A stretch of DNA of 6,785 nucleotides. Source: GCA-002862325 sp036339295. Its GTDB lineage: Bacteria; Planctomycetota; Phycisphaerae; Phycisphaerales; SM1A02. Below are positions 1 through 6,570 of the stretch, one piece after another (the first letter of the stretch is position 1; every line of letters starts with the position of its first letter). The stretch covers positions 1 to 6,785 of the forward strand of contig JAYZBK010000191.1 in NCBI GenBank assembly GCA_036339295.1, in the 5' to 3' direction. Position numbers and translations under genes: made by a program. The notes beneath the pieces were generated by a model. The model was given only the letters and a program-made list of their open reading frames with translations. It made no database searches and was not told the DNA's origin.

Positions 1-1469
1 CGATGGGCAGGAATGCGACCTCGGCGGAAGTGGTCCCGGCCGCGACGCGCCCTCCCACGACGCCCTCCATGCCAGCGCCCACCGCCACGCTCGACATCGT
101 GAGGAGATCGATCGACCCGCTCGAGCTCGGCCCTGCGACGACCTTCGAAGGCCAGCTCGCCGGGGGCAAGCTTCCCGGGGCCGAACTCCGGTTCCGGGAG
201 GGCGACATCTTCCGGGTGCTGGTGAACAACCGGCTCTTCGAGCCGACCACCCTGCACTGGCACGGCATCATCCCCCCCAACCTGCAGGACGGCGTTCCCG
301 GGATCACCCAGGCCCCGATACCTCCCGGAGGATCGATCCTCTACGAGTTCCCGCTCCTCCAGACCGGGACCTACTGGTACCACAGCCACTTCGGACTTCA
401 GGAGCAGCTTGGCCTTGCGGGACCGCTGGTGATCGAGGAGCGGGCGGATCCCTACGACGCGGCGCACGACGAGGTGCTCATGCTGTTCGACTGGATCGCC
501 GGTTCGCCCGACGGCGTCATCCCGGCGATCCGATCCGGCGTCGAGCGCCCCGGTTTCCCCGCGAGCATGGACTTCCCTTCATCGCCGTCCCACACGCTCG
601 ACGGACGGCCGTGGAACGTCGACGTCTATCCTCCGGGTCTCCTTGCGAACGGTCGTCCAGCGAAAGACCCCGGTGTCCTGAAGGCCACCGTCGGCCGCCC
701 GACGAGGATCCGGATCATCAACGCCGGCCCGTCGACGTTCTTCACCGTTCGCCTGGCCGAACTGGGCATGACGCTCGTAGAGGCGGACAGCAACCCGGTG
801 GCACCCCTGCCGACCGATCGGATCCTGCTGGGTCCGGGGGAGCGGTGCGACGTCCTGGTGACCCCGAAGCGAGAGGGCGCCTGGACGATCGAGGCGGCGG
901 GACTCGGACTTCCCTTCGTCGCCCGGGCCGTGCTGGCGACCGACGGCGCCGATCCGTCCTCGGCCCGTCCCGTCGTCGGAGCGCCCGGACGTGCGACGAC
1001 CGTCGAGGATCTGCGAGCGACCTTCGACACCCGGCCACCCGAGGGCCCGGTGCGGACCTTCGACCTGCCACTCGGCGGGAACATGAAGGACTACCTCTGG
1101 TCGATCGGCGGCGAGTACTTCGCGGAGGACTACGTCCCCGAGCCGAATGCGACGCCGCTCGACGTCGAGGCGGGGTCGAGGGTTCGGATCACGATGCGGA
1201 ACCCGACCAAGATGGCCCACCCGATGCATCTGCACGGGCACTTCTTCCGCGTCAGGACCAGGGGTCGATCCTGGGACGACGTGGACCTCCCGCTGAAGGA
1301 CACCCTCACCGTCCTCCCCGGCGACACGGCGCAGATCGAGTTCTTCTGCGACAACCCGGGCAACTGGTTCTTCCACTGCCACAACATCTACCACCTCGCG
1401 ACCGGCATGGCGCGCGTGGTGAGTTACGGGGTTCCCCTGTCGACCCCGGCGGAGCGCGGCGGACGGTGA
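1..1469 (+). CDS. CopA-like multicopper oxidase, N-terminus probably cut by window edge
   Basis: Predicted copper-dependent oxidase of the CopA / laccase type, which oxidises Cu(I) or small reductants with O2 in the periplasm. Numbering from the ATG at 3, 488 residues are visible. The first cupredoxin domain (about 45-145) has HWHG (H85, H87) and WYHSH (H127, H129), followed by a CopA-style 'GLQEQLGLAGPLVIE'. A middle domain (about 155-320) has no copper motif. The last domain has HPMHLHGH (H406, H409, H411) and HCHNIYHLATGM (H458, C459, H460, H464, M469). All type 1, 2 and 3 copper ligands are therefore present, with Met as the axial type 1 ligand. No signal peptide follows the ATG at 3; residues 1-30 are an Ala/Pro/Thr-rich linker and the frame stays open to the edge, so the true start and export signal probably lie upstream. 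There is no Met-rich copper-binding stretch and no copB-like gene in view. It converges on the next gene. A general laccase or a bilirubin-oxidase-like enzyme is the alternative. Confidence 0.9.
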   Translation, partial: MGRNATSAEVVPAATRPPTTPSMPAPTATLDIVRRSIDPLELGPATTFEGQLAGGKLPGAELRFREGDIFRVLVNNRLFEPTTLHWHGIIPPNLQDGVPGITQAPIPPGGSILYEFPLLQTGTYWYHSHFGLQEQLGLAGPLVIEERADPYDAAHDEVLMLFDWIAGSPDGVIPAIRSGVERPGFPASMDFPSSPSHTLDGRPWNVDVYPPGLLANGRPAKDPGVLKATVGRPTRIRIINAGPSTFFTVRLAELGMTLVEADSNPVAPLPTDRILLGPGERCDVLVTPKREGAWTIEAAGLGLPFVARAVLATDGADPSSARPVVGAPGRATTVEDLRATFDTRPPEGPVRTFDLPLGGNMKDYLWSIGGEYFAEDYVPEPNATPLDVEAGSRVRITMRNPTKMAHPMHLHGHFFRVRTRGRSWDDVDLPLKDTLTVLPGDTAQIEFFCDNPGNWFFHCHNIYHLATGMARVVSYGVPLSTPAERGGR

Positions 1470-1470
1470 T

Positions 1471-1490
1471 GCCGGCGTGGGGACGCCGGC
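1471..1490. terminator. Candidate bidirectional terminator hairpin between convergent genes
   Basis: A perfect inverted repeat of 8 bp, GCCGGCGT / ACGCCGGC, separated by a GGGG loop. It begins two bases after the multicopper oxidase stop codon and lies 22 bp past the stop of the convergent EEP-sialidase gene. Its position suits termination from both sides. No T-tract follows on either strand, so it is not a canonical Rho-independent terminator; it might act as a stem-only terminator or as a 3'-end stabiliser. Confidence 0.5.
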
Positions 1491-1512
1491 GACGGCCTTC
1501 CCTCGCGTTCCA

Positions 1513-3507
1513 TCAGGGCCCGGCTCGACGACCGATTCCCGCCCGGGCGGCATCTCGATTACGGATCTCGATCCGACACTCGGCCAGGTACACCGCCGTC
1601 CGCCCCTCGTGGCTCGAGTAGTAGGAGACGAGCAGGCGGTCGTCGTCGATCACGAGTCCCGGATAGCTCGTGTCGCCGCCGGAGGGAAGAACGGCGAGCG
1701 TCTCCCACTCGCCGCCGTCACCCCGCCACCACAAGGTCGTCCGCGGGCCCTCGTCTCCGTAGCGTCGCCCGGCCACGATCCAGCCCCGACCGTCGGGGCT
1801 CCGGATCATGTCCGGTCCCCCGATCGCCTCGGGCAGCGCCTCGAACGACCAGTCCCGGTACGGCGGCGTCGCGGTGCCGATCACCGCCCGCGAATCCGAC
1901 CCCTCCCGCCGGACGATCGCGGTCATGACGCCCTCCTCCCCGAAGCGAAGGGTGGTCTCGTTGCCGACTCCCTCGACCGGGAGGTCCACGACGAACCGCC
2001 AGTGGATGCCGTCCTCGCTCGCCATCAATCGCACCGACGCCGCATCGCTTCGAGGCTGGTAGAGCGCGCCCCACGCCGTCCCCTCCGCATCCCAGGTGAC
2101 CCGCCACAGCCAGTCGACGTCCGATCGGACCTCGTCGGGGACGACGATCGCCTCCACCGGCCCGAAAGACTCGCCGGCGGCGTCGGAGAACGCGACCCGC
2201 GTCCTCGCGCCGCGAAGGGTCCGGCCGTCGTAGTCGGAGCCACCGCAGAGGACCATGATCCGACCGTCGGGCGTCAGCGACAGCTTCGGATCGCGGAGAT
2301 CGACGCCCGGCTCCTCCAGCAGGGCCAACGAGCCCCACGTGCCGTCGATCTCGCGGCGAAGGATCCGGATCCGCCCGTCGGCGCCGTGGACGTGGGCGTC
2401 GCCCTCGCGAAAGGCGGCATGGAGCCTGCCGCCGACCTCGAGCAGGTCGGTGAAGGCGCTGTGCGGCGCCGCTCCGGCGATGCGCTCGACCGAGTCGAGC
2501 TCGAGATCGATCGCGCGTCGTTCGATCCGACGCCACTCGAGTTCGAGCACGACCGCGCCGTGATCGGAGGGGAAGACCCGCTCGCGAACCGGGATTCGAT
2601 CGTCCTCCCAGCCCTCGGGCAGGGTCTTCGCCGCGATCGGCACCAGGCTCCACGCCCCTTCGGAGGGGTTGCGGAGGTAGAGCCGGTCGATGCGATCGAA
2701 CGCCTGGACGGTCCCGTCCGCCTTCTCCCGGAACATGGGACTCCACGTGATGCCGGGCCGCTGGATCGGATCCGGGTGCACCTCGCGGAAGACGTCGACG
2801 AAGCCGGCCTCGTACATCGCGAGGCTCACCGGGAGGTCGAGGTTCCGACGATGCCGGTACATCCGCGTGGTGTCGACCGTCCAGTCGAGGTGCGAGGGAC
2901 AGTTGAAGTCCCCGCCCACGAGCGTGGGAATGCCGGGGTCGAGCGAGGACACCTCGTCGACGTCCCCGAGCAGCGCCTTCACCTCGCGGAATCGCCCCGA
3001 CGCGTCGGTCTCCAGCGCCAGCAGGGCCTCGTCGGTCATCGTCGGGTCGTCGCGCAACGCGTAGGTGACGTACGAGCGGTAGTCGAGCCAGATCGACCAG
3101 GCGACGAACGCGCGTCCGACCTCGTCCTCGATCCGCGCCCCGACCCCGTGCCACGGGTCGTGGAAGTGCGTCGCCTCGAACGCCTGCGGCGCGATGATGC
3201 ACAGATGGGGACTCTCCGACTGGTGGGCGCTCCATCCCAGCTCGCCCGCGATCCACCGGCCGAGGGTCGGTCGTTCACCGTCGATGTCGTAGCTCTCCTG
3301 CATCAGCACGAGATCCGGTTCGACGGCCCGCACGACCTCGAGCACCTTCTCAGGCCCCCGGTCGACCTCGTTGCCTCCCCTCCACGCGTTCCACACGAGG
3401 ACCCGCAGCCGGTCGTCGGACTCCGGCCCACTCCCCGCCTCGAGGGAACCGGCCGGACAGGACGCTGCAAGGCCGAGAATCAGGAGGGCGACGATGTTCT
3501 TCATCAT
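1513..3507 (-). CDS. Exported EEP-family phosphodiesterase/nuclease fused to a sialidase-like beta-propeller
   Basis: A 664-residue exported protein with two domains in one unbroken frame. Residues 1-17 (MMKNIVALLILGLAASC) form a signal peptide with a lipobox-like end, so it may be a lipoprotein anchored at C17. Residues about 34-325 are an endonuclease/exonuclease/phosphatase domain: N40 in 'VWNAWRG', E71 in 'LMQES', D200 and N202 in 'GGDFN', D274 in 'DRIDRLY', and S314-D315-H316 in 'SDHGAVV'. The family hydrolyses phosphodiesters in nucleic acids, phospholipids or small molecules; the substrate here is unknown. Where a catalytic His is usual ('HLD'), W140 is seen ('IWLDY'). Residues about 335-645 resemble sialidase/BNR propellers: 'LRDPKLSLTPDG' (R405), Asp-box-like motifs at 441-448, 497-503 (SEDGIHW) and 595-601, and a 'SYPGLV..LLVSYYSSHEG' end. 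Whether it cleaves a glycan cannot be told. ATGs at 3507 and 3504 are both possible; GGAG lies 5 or 8 bases upstream. It is divergent from the dockerin protein gene. Confidence 0.85.
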   Translation of the reverse strand: MMKNIVALLILGLAASCPAGSLEAGSGPESDDRLRVLVWNAWRGGNEVDRGPEKVLEVVRAVEPDLVLMQESYDIDGERPTLGRWIAGELGWSAHQSESPHLCIIAPQAFEATHFHDPWHGVGARIEDEVGRAFVAWSIWLDYRSYVTYALRDDPTMTDEALLALETDASGRFREVKALLGDVDEVSSLDPGIPTLVGGDFNCPSHLDWTVDTTRMYRHRRNLDLPVSLAMYEAGFVDVFREVHPDPIQRPGITWSPMFREKADGTVQAFDRIDRLYLRNPSEGAWSLVPIAAKTLPEGWEDDRIPVRERVFPSDHGAVVLELEWRRIERRAIDLELDSVERIAGAAPHSAFTDLLEVGGRLHAAFREGDAHVHGADGRIRILRREIDGTWGSLALLEEPGVDLRDPKLSLTPDGRIMVLCGGSDYDGRTLRGARTRVAFSDAAGESFGPVEAIVVPDEVRSDVDWLWRVTWDAEGTAWGALYQPRSDAASVRLMASEDGIHWRFVVDLPVEGVGNETTLRFGEEGVMTAIVRREGSDSRAVIGTATPPYRDWSFEALPEAIGGPDMIRSPDGRGWIVAGRRYGDEGPRTTLWWRGDGGEWETLAVLPSGGDTSYPGLVIDDDRLLVSYYSSHEGRTAVYLAECRIEIRNRDAARAGIGRRAGP

Positions 3508-3512
3508 GGGAA

Positions 3513-3517
3513 CTCCG
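3513..3517 (-). promoter_or_regulatory. Ribosome binding site of the EEP-sialidase gene
   Basis: On the minus strand CGGAG precedes the tandem ATGs, with 5 bases between GGAG and the ATG at 3507 and 8 bases to the ATG at 3504. The spacing slightly favours the second ATG, but the two starts differ by a single Met. Confidence 0.55.
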
Positions 3518-3536
3518 TTGACTGGAGGGCCGGCCC

Positions 3537-3555
3537 GGGATTCCGTTTGGATCCC
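3537..3555. repeat. Imperfect inverted repeat in the divergent promoter region
   Basis: GGGAT-t-CC / GGATCCC around a GTTT loop: 7 pairs with one bulged T. It overlaps the weak -35-like TTGGAT of the + gene and could be an operator for a regulator acting on both genes. A repeat this short can arise by chance in GC-rich DNA. An adjacent palindrome, GGGCCGGCCC, lies at 3527-3536. Confidence 0.25.
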
Positions 3556-3604
3556 ACCGCCTCTCGCCTAAAGTAGCTGGAAACGCCTCGTACGCGTCCC
3601 GATC

Positions 3605-3609
3605 GGAGA
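3605..3609 (+). promoter_or_regulatory. Ribosome binding site deciding the GTG start at 3616
   Basis: GGAGA lies 7 bases (from its last G) before the GTG at 3616. No ATG gives a protein with a signal peptide in this frame, and translation from this GTG gives a textbook signal sequence at once, so motif and spacing support GTG as the true start. Confidence 0.7.
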
Positions 3610-3615
3610 TTCCTC

Positions 3616-6564
3616 GTGTTCAAGCCCCTCGCCGTCCTCGCCTCGGCCGCCCTCGCGACCGTCGCCCAAGCCCAGACCGCCGGCCACTGGCGCCTCGAGT
3701 CCCTCGTCGGTCCCGTGGCCGCGGACTTCGGCCCCAACGGTCTCGACGGCATCCACAACGGCCTCGGCGCCATCGGCTCGAACGTCCCGGTCTCCGTCGT
3801 CCCGCTGCTCGAACTCGACAACCTCGGGGTCTTCAGGACCCAGTGGCAGGACGCCTCGACCTGCGGCGTCGTCCGCGTCGACGATCCGAACGAGGATCTC
3901 CGGATGGGGGCCAGCGACTTCACGATCGAAGCCTGGGTGCGTCTCTCCCAGAACAGCACGAACGGCGGCGCCAACCAGCGACAGCACCTGTGCTTCAAGA
4001 AGCGACTGAGCGCGCAGGACCTCGAGATCGACTACGCGTTCCTCGTCCAGGCGGGAGACCTCGGGACGAGCGGCAACGAGCTGGCCTTCCGCGTCGGCGA
4101 CGGGGCGAACGTGACGACCGTCGTCAGCACCCTCGAGATCACCGATCTGGAGTGGCACCACGTGAGCGCGGCGTACGACGCGTCCCGCCAGACGCTCCGG
4201 TTCGGGATCGACGGGGTCTTCGACGAGATCGTCCTCGAGAAGCAGGACTACCCCCCGTACCTCGAGGGCGGGCCGCTGGAGATCGGCGGACGACGAAACG
4301 CCAGCAACGCGTACAGCCAGTTCCTCCGCGGGAGCATCGACGAGCTCCGGGTCTCGCGGCTCTTCCTCGAGCCGTCGCGACTGCTGACCGCGGCCTCCAC
4401 CGACTGCGACGGCAACGGCGTCGCGGACGAGCTCGACATCGCGGCGGATGCCTCGATCGACTGCAACTCGAACGCGGTGCTCGACTCGTGCGAGCTCGCC
4501 GACCAGCCCGATCTGGACTGCAACGACGACGGGACGATCGACACCTGCCAGATCGACCCCTTCCGCTACGTGCTCGACGACGGCGACAGCGAGGCCCTCG
4601 TCAACTCCGACGGGACGAACACCGCCTGGATGAACCTGATGTTCGTCGAGGAGGGCCACGAGACGGTCACCGGCATCGAGATCCTGATGCCCGCCAACCA
4701 GATCGGCGACCCGTTCGGGCTCTACCTGTGGACGGATCCGAACGGCAACGGCATTCCCGACGACTGCACCGTGATCGCGGGCATCGAGAACCTCGTGATC
4801 GACGAGGTCGCCCTCCTGACGTTCGACTTCCCCGCCCCGGTCACGATCGGCCCCGCCGGGACCCCGTTCTTCGTCGGCGCCGTGGCGAGCTCGAACTTCG
4901 AGTTCCCCGCCACCCTCGACATCACCGCCCCCCACACCTTCGGGCGAAGCTGGGTGATCGGACGCAACGGACCGATCAATCCGGACGATCTCATGGAGGA
5001 GGTCGTCGAGATGAACCTCATCGAGCTCTTCATCGCCGGCAACTGGGTCGTGCGGGCGGTCGACGAGAGCTCGGTCATCCCCTACGAGGACTGCAACCGG
5101 AACGGCGTCGACGACGCCTGCGACCTCGAGGCGGGGACCTCGGTCGACACCGACGGGGACGGGATCCCCGACGAGTGCGGCATCCCGGGCATCTTCGACG
5201 TCCCGGGCGACTTCGACACCATCGCCGTCGCGGCGTCGATCGTCGCGCCGGGCTCCGAGATCGTCGTCGGGCCGGGGACCTACACCGACCGCGTCGACAA
5301 CTTCGGCAAGGACCTCGTCATCCGGAGCAGCGACGGCCCGGCCGCGACGATCATCGATCTCGGATACGCGAGCCGGACCGCGTTCTGGATCGACGGATCC
5401 GGCGGCGGGAACATGGTCATCGACGGGTTCACCATCACCCGATCGGGCGAGACCGGGATCTTCATCAACGACTCCTCCCCCCTGGTGACCAACTGCATCA
5501 TCGAGGACGCGATCTCGGACGTCGACGGCACGGCGATCTTCATCCGCGGGAACTCGAGCCCCGTCATCGAGTCGTGCATCATCCGGAACAACGACGGGTC
5601 GGCGGATGGCGGCCCCGCGATCACGGTGAACACGACCTCCCCCGGTCTCGCGACCATCCGCGACTGCCAGGTCGTCGACAACCGGAGCGACTTCCTCGCC
5701 GGCGGCATCCTCGGCTTCAGCGCCCCGATCATCGTGGAGGGCTGCGAGGTCAGCCGGAACTTCTCCCGCAACAGCCAGGGTTCGGGCATCACCCTGCTCG
5801 ACGACTACGACAACGGGGTGGGAAGCGTGATCCGCAACAACGTGATCGCCGAGAACACCTTCCTCAACAACCAGGGAGAGGGCGGCGGCATCTACGCAGG
5901 GTTCTCGGAGACCTCCGTGATCGAGGGCAACCTGATCCGGGGCAACATCGGCTCCGACGGCGGCGGCGTCTACGTCCGCATCGGCGCGACGCTGATCAAC
6001 AACACCTTCGTGGACAACTCGACCGGCAGCGGCGGCCGGGGCGGCGGACTCTTCATCGAGGTGACCGCCACTCCCGTGCCGGTGACCAACTGCATCTTCT
6101 GGGGGAACCGGTCGGGCGACGGGGACCAGATCCACCTCACCGACTCGGGCCTCGCCGACGTCTCGTACAGCTGCGTCGAGGGCGGCTACCTCGGCGTCGG
6201 CAACATCGCCTTCGACCCGCAGTTCGTCTCCGGCGGGACCGGGGACTTCCGACTCCTCGAGGGCTCGCCGTGCGTGGACGCCGGCGACGACGCCGCGTCG
6301 ACGCCCGGCATCGTCGATCTCGACGGCGAGGACCGCATCGTCGGGGCCGCGATCGACATGGGTTGCTACGAGAACCAGGACGCCGCGGGAACCTGCTTCG
6401 GCGACCTCGACGGGAACGGCGTGGTGAACGGCGCCGACCTCGCCCTCGTCCTCGCCGAGTTCGGGTCGAAGGGCCGCGATCTCCTCGCCGACCTCGATGG
6501 GAACATGGTCGTCAACGGCGCGGATCTCGCGGGCGTCCTCGCCGCCTGGGGCGTCTGCCCCTGA
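3616..6564 (+). CDS. Secreted LamG / calcium-loop / right-handed beta-helix protein with C-terminal dockerin-like domain
   Basis: A 982-residue secreted protein, probably a carbohydrate- or surface-binding structural protein; no catalytic site is recognised. Residues 1-19 are a signal peptide with an AQA|Q cleavage site. About 90-255 is a LamG / concanavalin-A-like fold ('DFTIEAWVRL', 'EWHHVSAAYD', 'GSIDELRVSR'). 263-313 holds three calcium loops of the DCNxNGxxDxC type at exact 19-residue spacing. 318-485 is an unnamed beta-rich domain with its own loop at 374-384. Two more 19-residue calcium loops follow at 492-521. 525-830 is a right-handed parallel beta-helix with recurring 'xxIxNCxIxxN' turns, closing at about 790-918 in a choice-of-anchor-Q-like segment ('FDPQF', 'LLEGSPCVDAG', 'DMGCYE'). 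927-982 is a duplicated dockerin-like EF-hand pair. Many single Cys residues lie in the calcium loops and helix turns. Start is GTG with a good GGAG. It reads divergently from the EEP-sialidase gene and converges on ppc, 6 bp away. Domain style is typical of Phycisphaerales. Confidence 0.92.
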   Translation: MFKPLAVLASAALATVAQAQTAGHWRLESLVGPVAADFGPNGLDGIHNGLGAIGSNVPVSVVPLLELDNLGVFRTQWQDASTCGVVRVDDPNEDLRMGASDFTIEAWVRLSQNSTNGGANQRQHLCFKKRLSAQDLEIDYAFLVQAGDLGTSGNELAFRVGDGANVTTVVSTLEITDLEWHHVSAAYDASRQTLRFGIDGVFDEIVLEKQDYPPYLEGGPLEIGGRRNASNAYSQFLRGSIDELRVSRLFLEPSRLLTAASTDCDGNGVADELDIAADASIDCNSNAVLDSCELADQPDLDCNDDGTIDTCQIDPFRYVLDDGDSEALVNSDGTNTAWMNLMFVEEGHETVTGIEILMPANQIGDPFGLYLWTDPNGNGIPDDCTVIAGIENLVIDEVALLTFDFPAPVTIGPAGTPFFVGAVASSNFEFPATLDITAPHTFGRSWVIGRNGPINPDDLMEEVVEMNLIELFIAGNWVVRAVDESSVIPYEDCNRNGVDDACDLEAGTSVDTDGDGIPDECGIPGIFDVPGDFDTIAVAASIVAPGSEIVVGPGTYTDRVDNFGKDLVIRSSDGPAATIIDLGYASRTAFWIDGSGGGNMVIDGFTITRSGETGIFINDSSPLVTNCIIEDAISDVDGTAIFIRGNSSPVIESCIIRNNDGSADGGPAITVNTTSPGLATIRDCQVVDNRSDFLAGGILGFSAPIIVEGCEVSRNFSRNSQGSGITLLDDYDNGVGSVIRNNVIAENTFLNNQGEGGGIYAGFSETSVIEGNLIRGNIGSDGGGVYVRIGATLINNTFVDNSTGSGGRGGGLFIEVTATPVPVTNCIFWGNRSGDGDQIHLTDSGLADVSYSCVEGGYLGVGNIAFDPQFVSGGTGDFRLLEGSPCVDAGDDAASTPGIVDLDGEDRIVGAAIDMGCYENQDAAGTCFGDLDGNGVVNGADLALVLAEFGSKGRDLLADLDGNMVVNGADLAGVLAAWGVCP
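4402..4554 (+). repeat. Three in-frame 19-residue calcium-loop repeats
   Basis: Encodes residues 263-313 of the secreted protein. Units begin DCDGNGVADELDI (263), DCNSNAVLDSCEL (282) and DCNDDGTIDTCQI (301), each exactly 19 residues after the last. Asp/Asn at alternating positions is the pattern of thrombospondin-type-3-like or EF-hand-like calcium loops; the Cys pair in units two and three probably forms a disulphide in each loop. Confidence 0.75.
5089..5181 (+). repeat. Second cluster: two 19-residue calcium-loop repeats
   Basis: Encodes residues 492-522. DCNRNGVDDACDL (492) and DTDGDGIPDECG (511) keep the same 19-residue step as the first cluster. A beta-rich domain of about 170 residues sits between the clusters, so the loops look like calcium-rigidified spacers joining LamG, the middle domain and the beta-helix. 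Confidence 0.75.
6400..6552 (+). repeat. Dockerin-like duplicated calcium-binding motif
   Basis: Encodes residues 929-979. Two 22-residue repeats, GDLDGNGVVNGADLALVLAE.. and ADLDGNMVVNGADLAGVLAA.., start 29 residues apart. Calcium ligands follow the dockerin pattern at positions 1, 3, 5, 7, 9 and 12: D930, D932, N934, V936 (main chain), N938, D941 and D959, D961, N963, V965, N967, D970. The motif ends the protein, followed only by VCP. Confidence 0.8.
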
Positions 6565-6570
6565 CCCCGC

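Larger units (their letters stand above)
3508..3615. promoter_or_regulatory. Divergent intergenic region shared by two exported-protein genes
   Basis: These 108 bp must hold the 5' regions of both divergent genes unless promoters lie inside the coding sequences. For the + gene a weak sigma70-like pair can be drawn, TTGGAT (3547-3552) and TAAAGT (3569-3574) with 16 bp between them, giving a leader of about 35 bases. I see no convincing promoter for the minus gene. The region is less GC-rich around 3541-3582 than its surroundings, as expected of a promoter. The box assignments are weak. Confidence 0.3.

Noticed and set aside
579..1553. Long minus-strand and shifted plus-strand open frames within the multicopper oxidase gene.
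   Set aside because: The + frame ending at 1469 holds every copper-ligand motif; the others are Arg-rich shadows.
3518..3523. TTGACT, a good -35-like hexamer on the + strand.
   Set aside because: No acceptable -10 lies 16-18 bp downstream (TTCCGT at 17 bp), and it adjoins the ribosome binding site of the minus gene.
1477..3576. A 699-codon open frame on the + strand covering the whole EEP-sialidase gene.
   Set aside because: Its translation is Arg/Pro/Asp/Val-rich with no domain, while the minus frame has a signal peptide, a ribosome binding site and clear motifs. Long antisense frames are expected from strong G/C bias at third codon positions.
5440..6100. Recurring 'aac...tgcatcatc/gtgatc' patterns that look like DNA repeats.
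   Set aside because: They reflect degenerate beta-helix turns at protein level (N-C-I-I/N-N-x-I); spacing and bases are irregular, with no CRISPR-like units.
3568..6135. An 855-codon open frame on the - strand across the dockerin protein gene.
   Set aside because: Low-complexity Val/Asp/Arg/Ala composition without motifs; it mirrors the codon bias of the real + strand gene.
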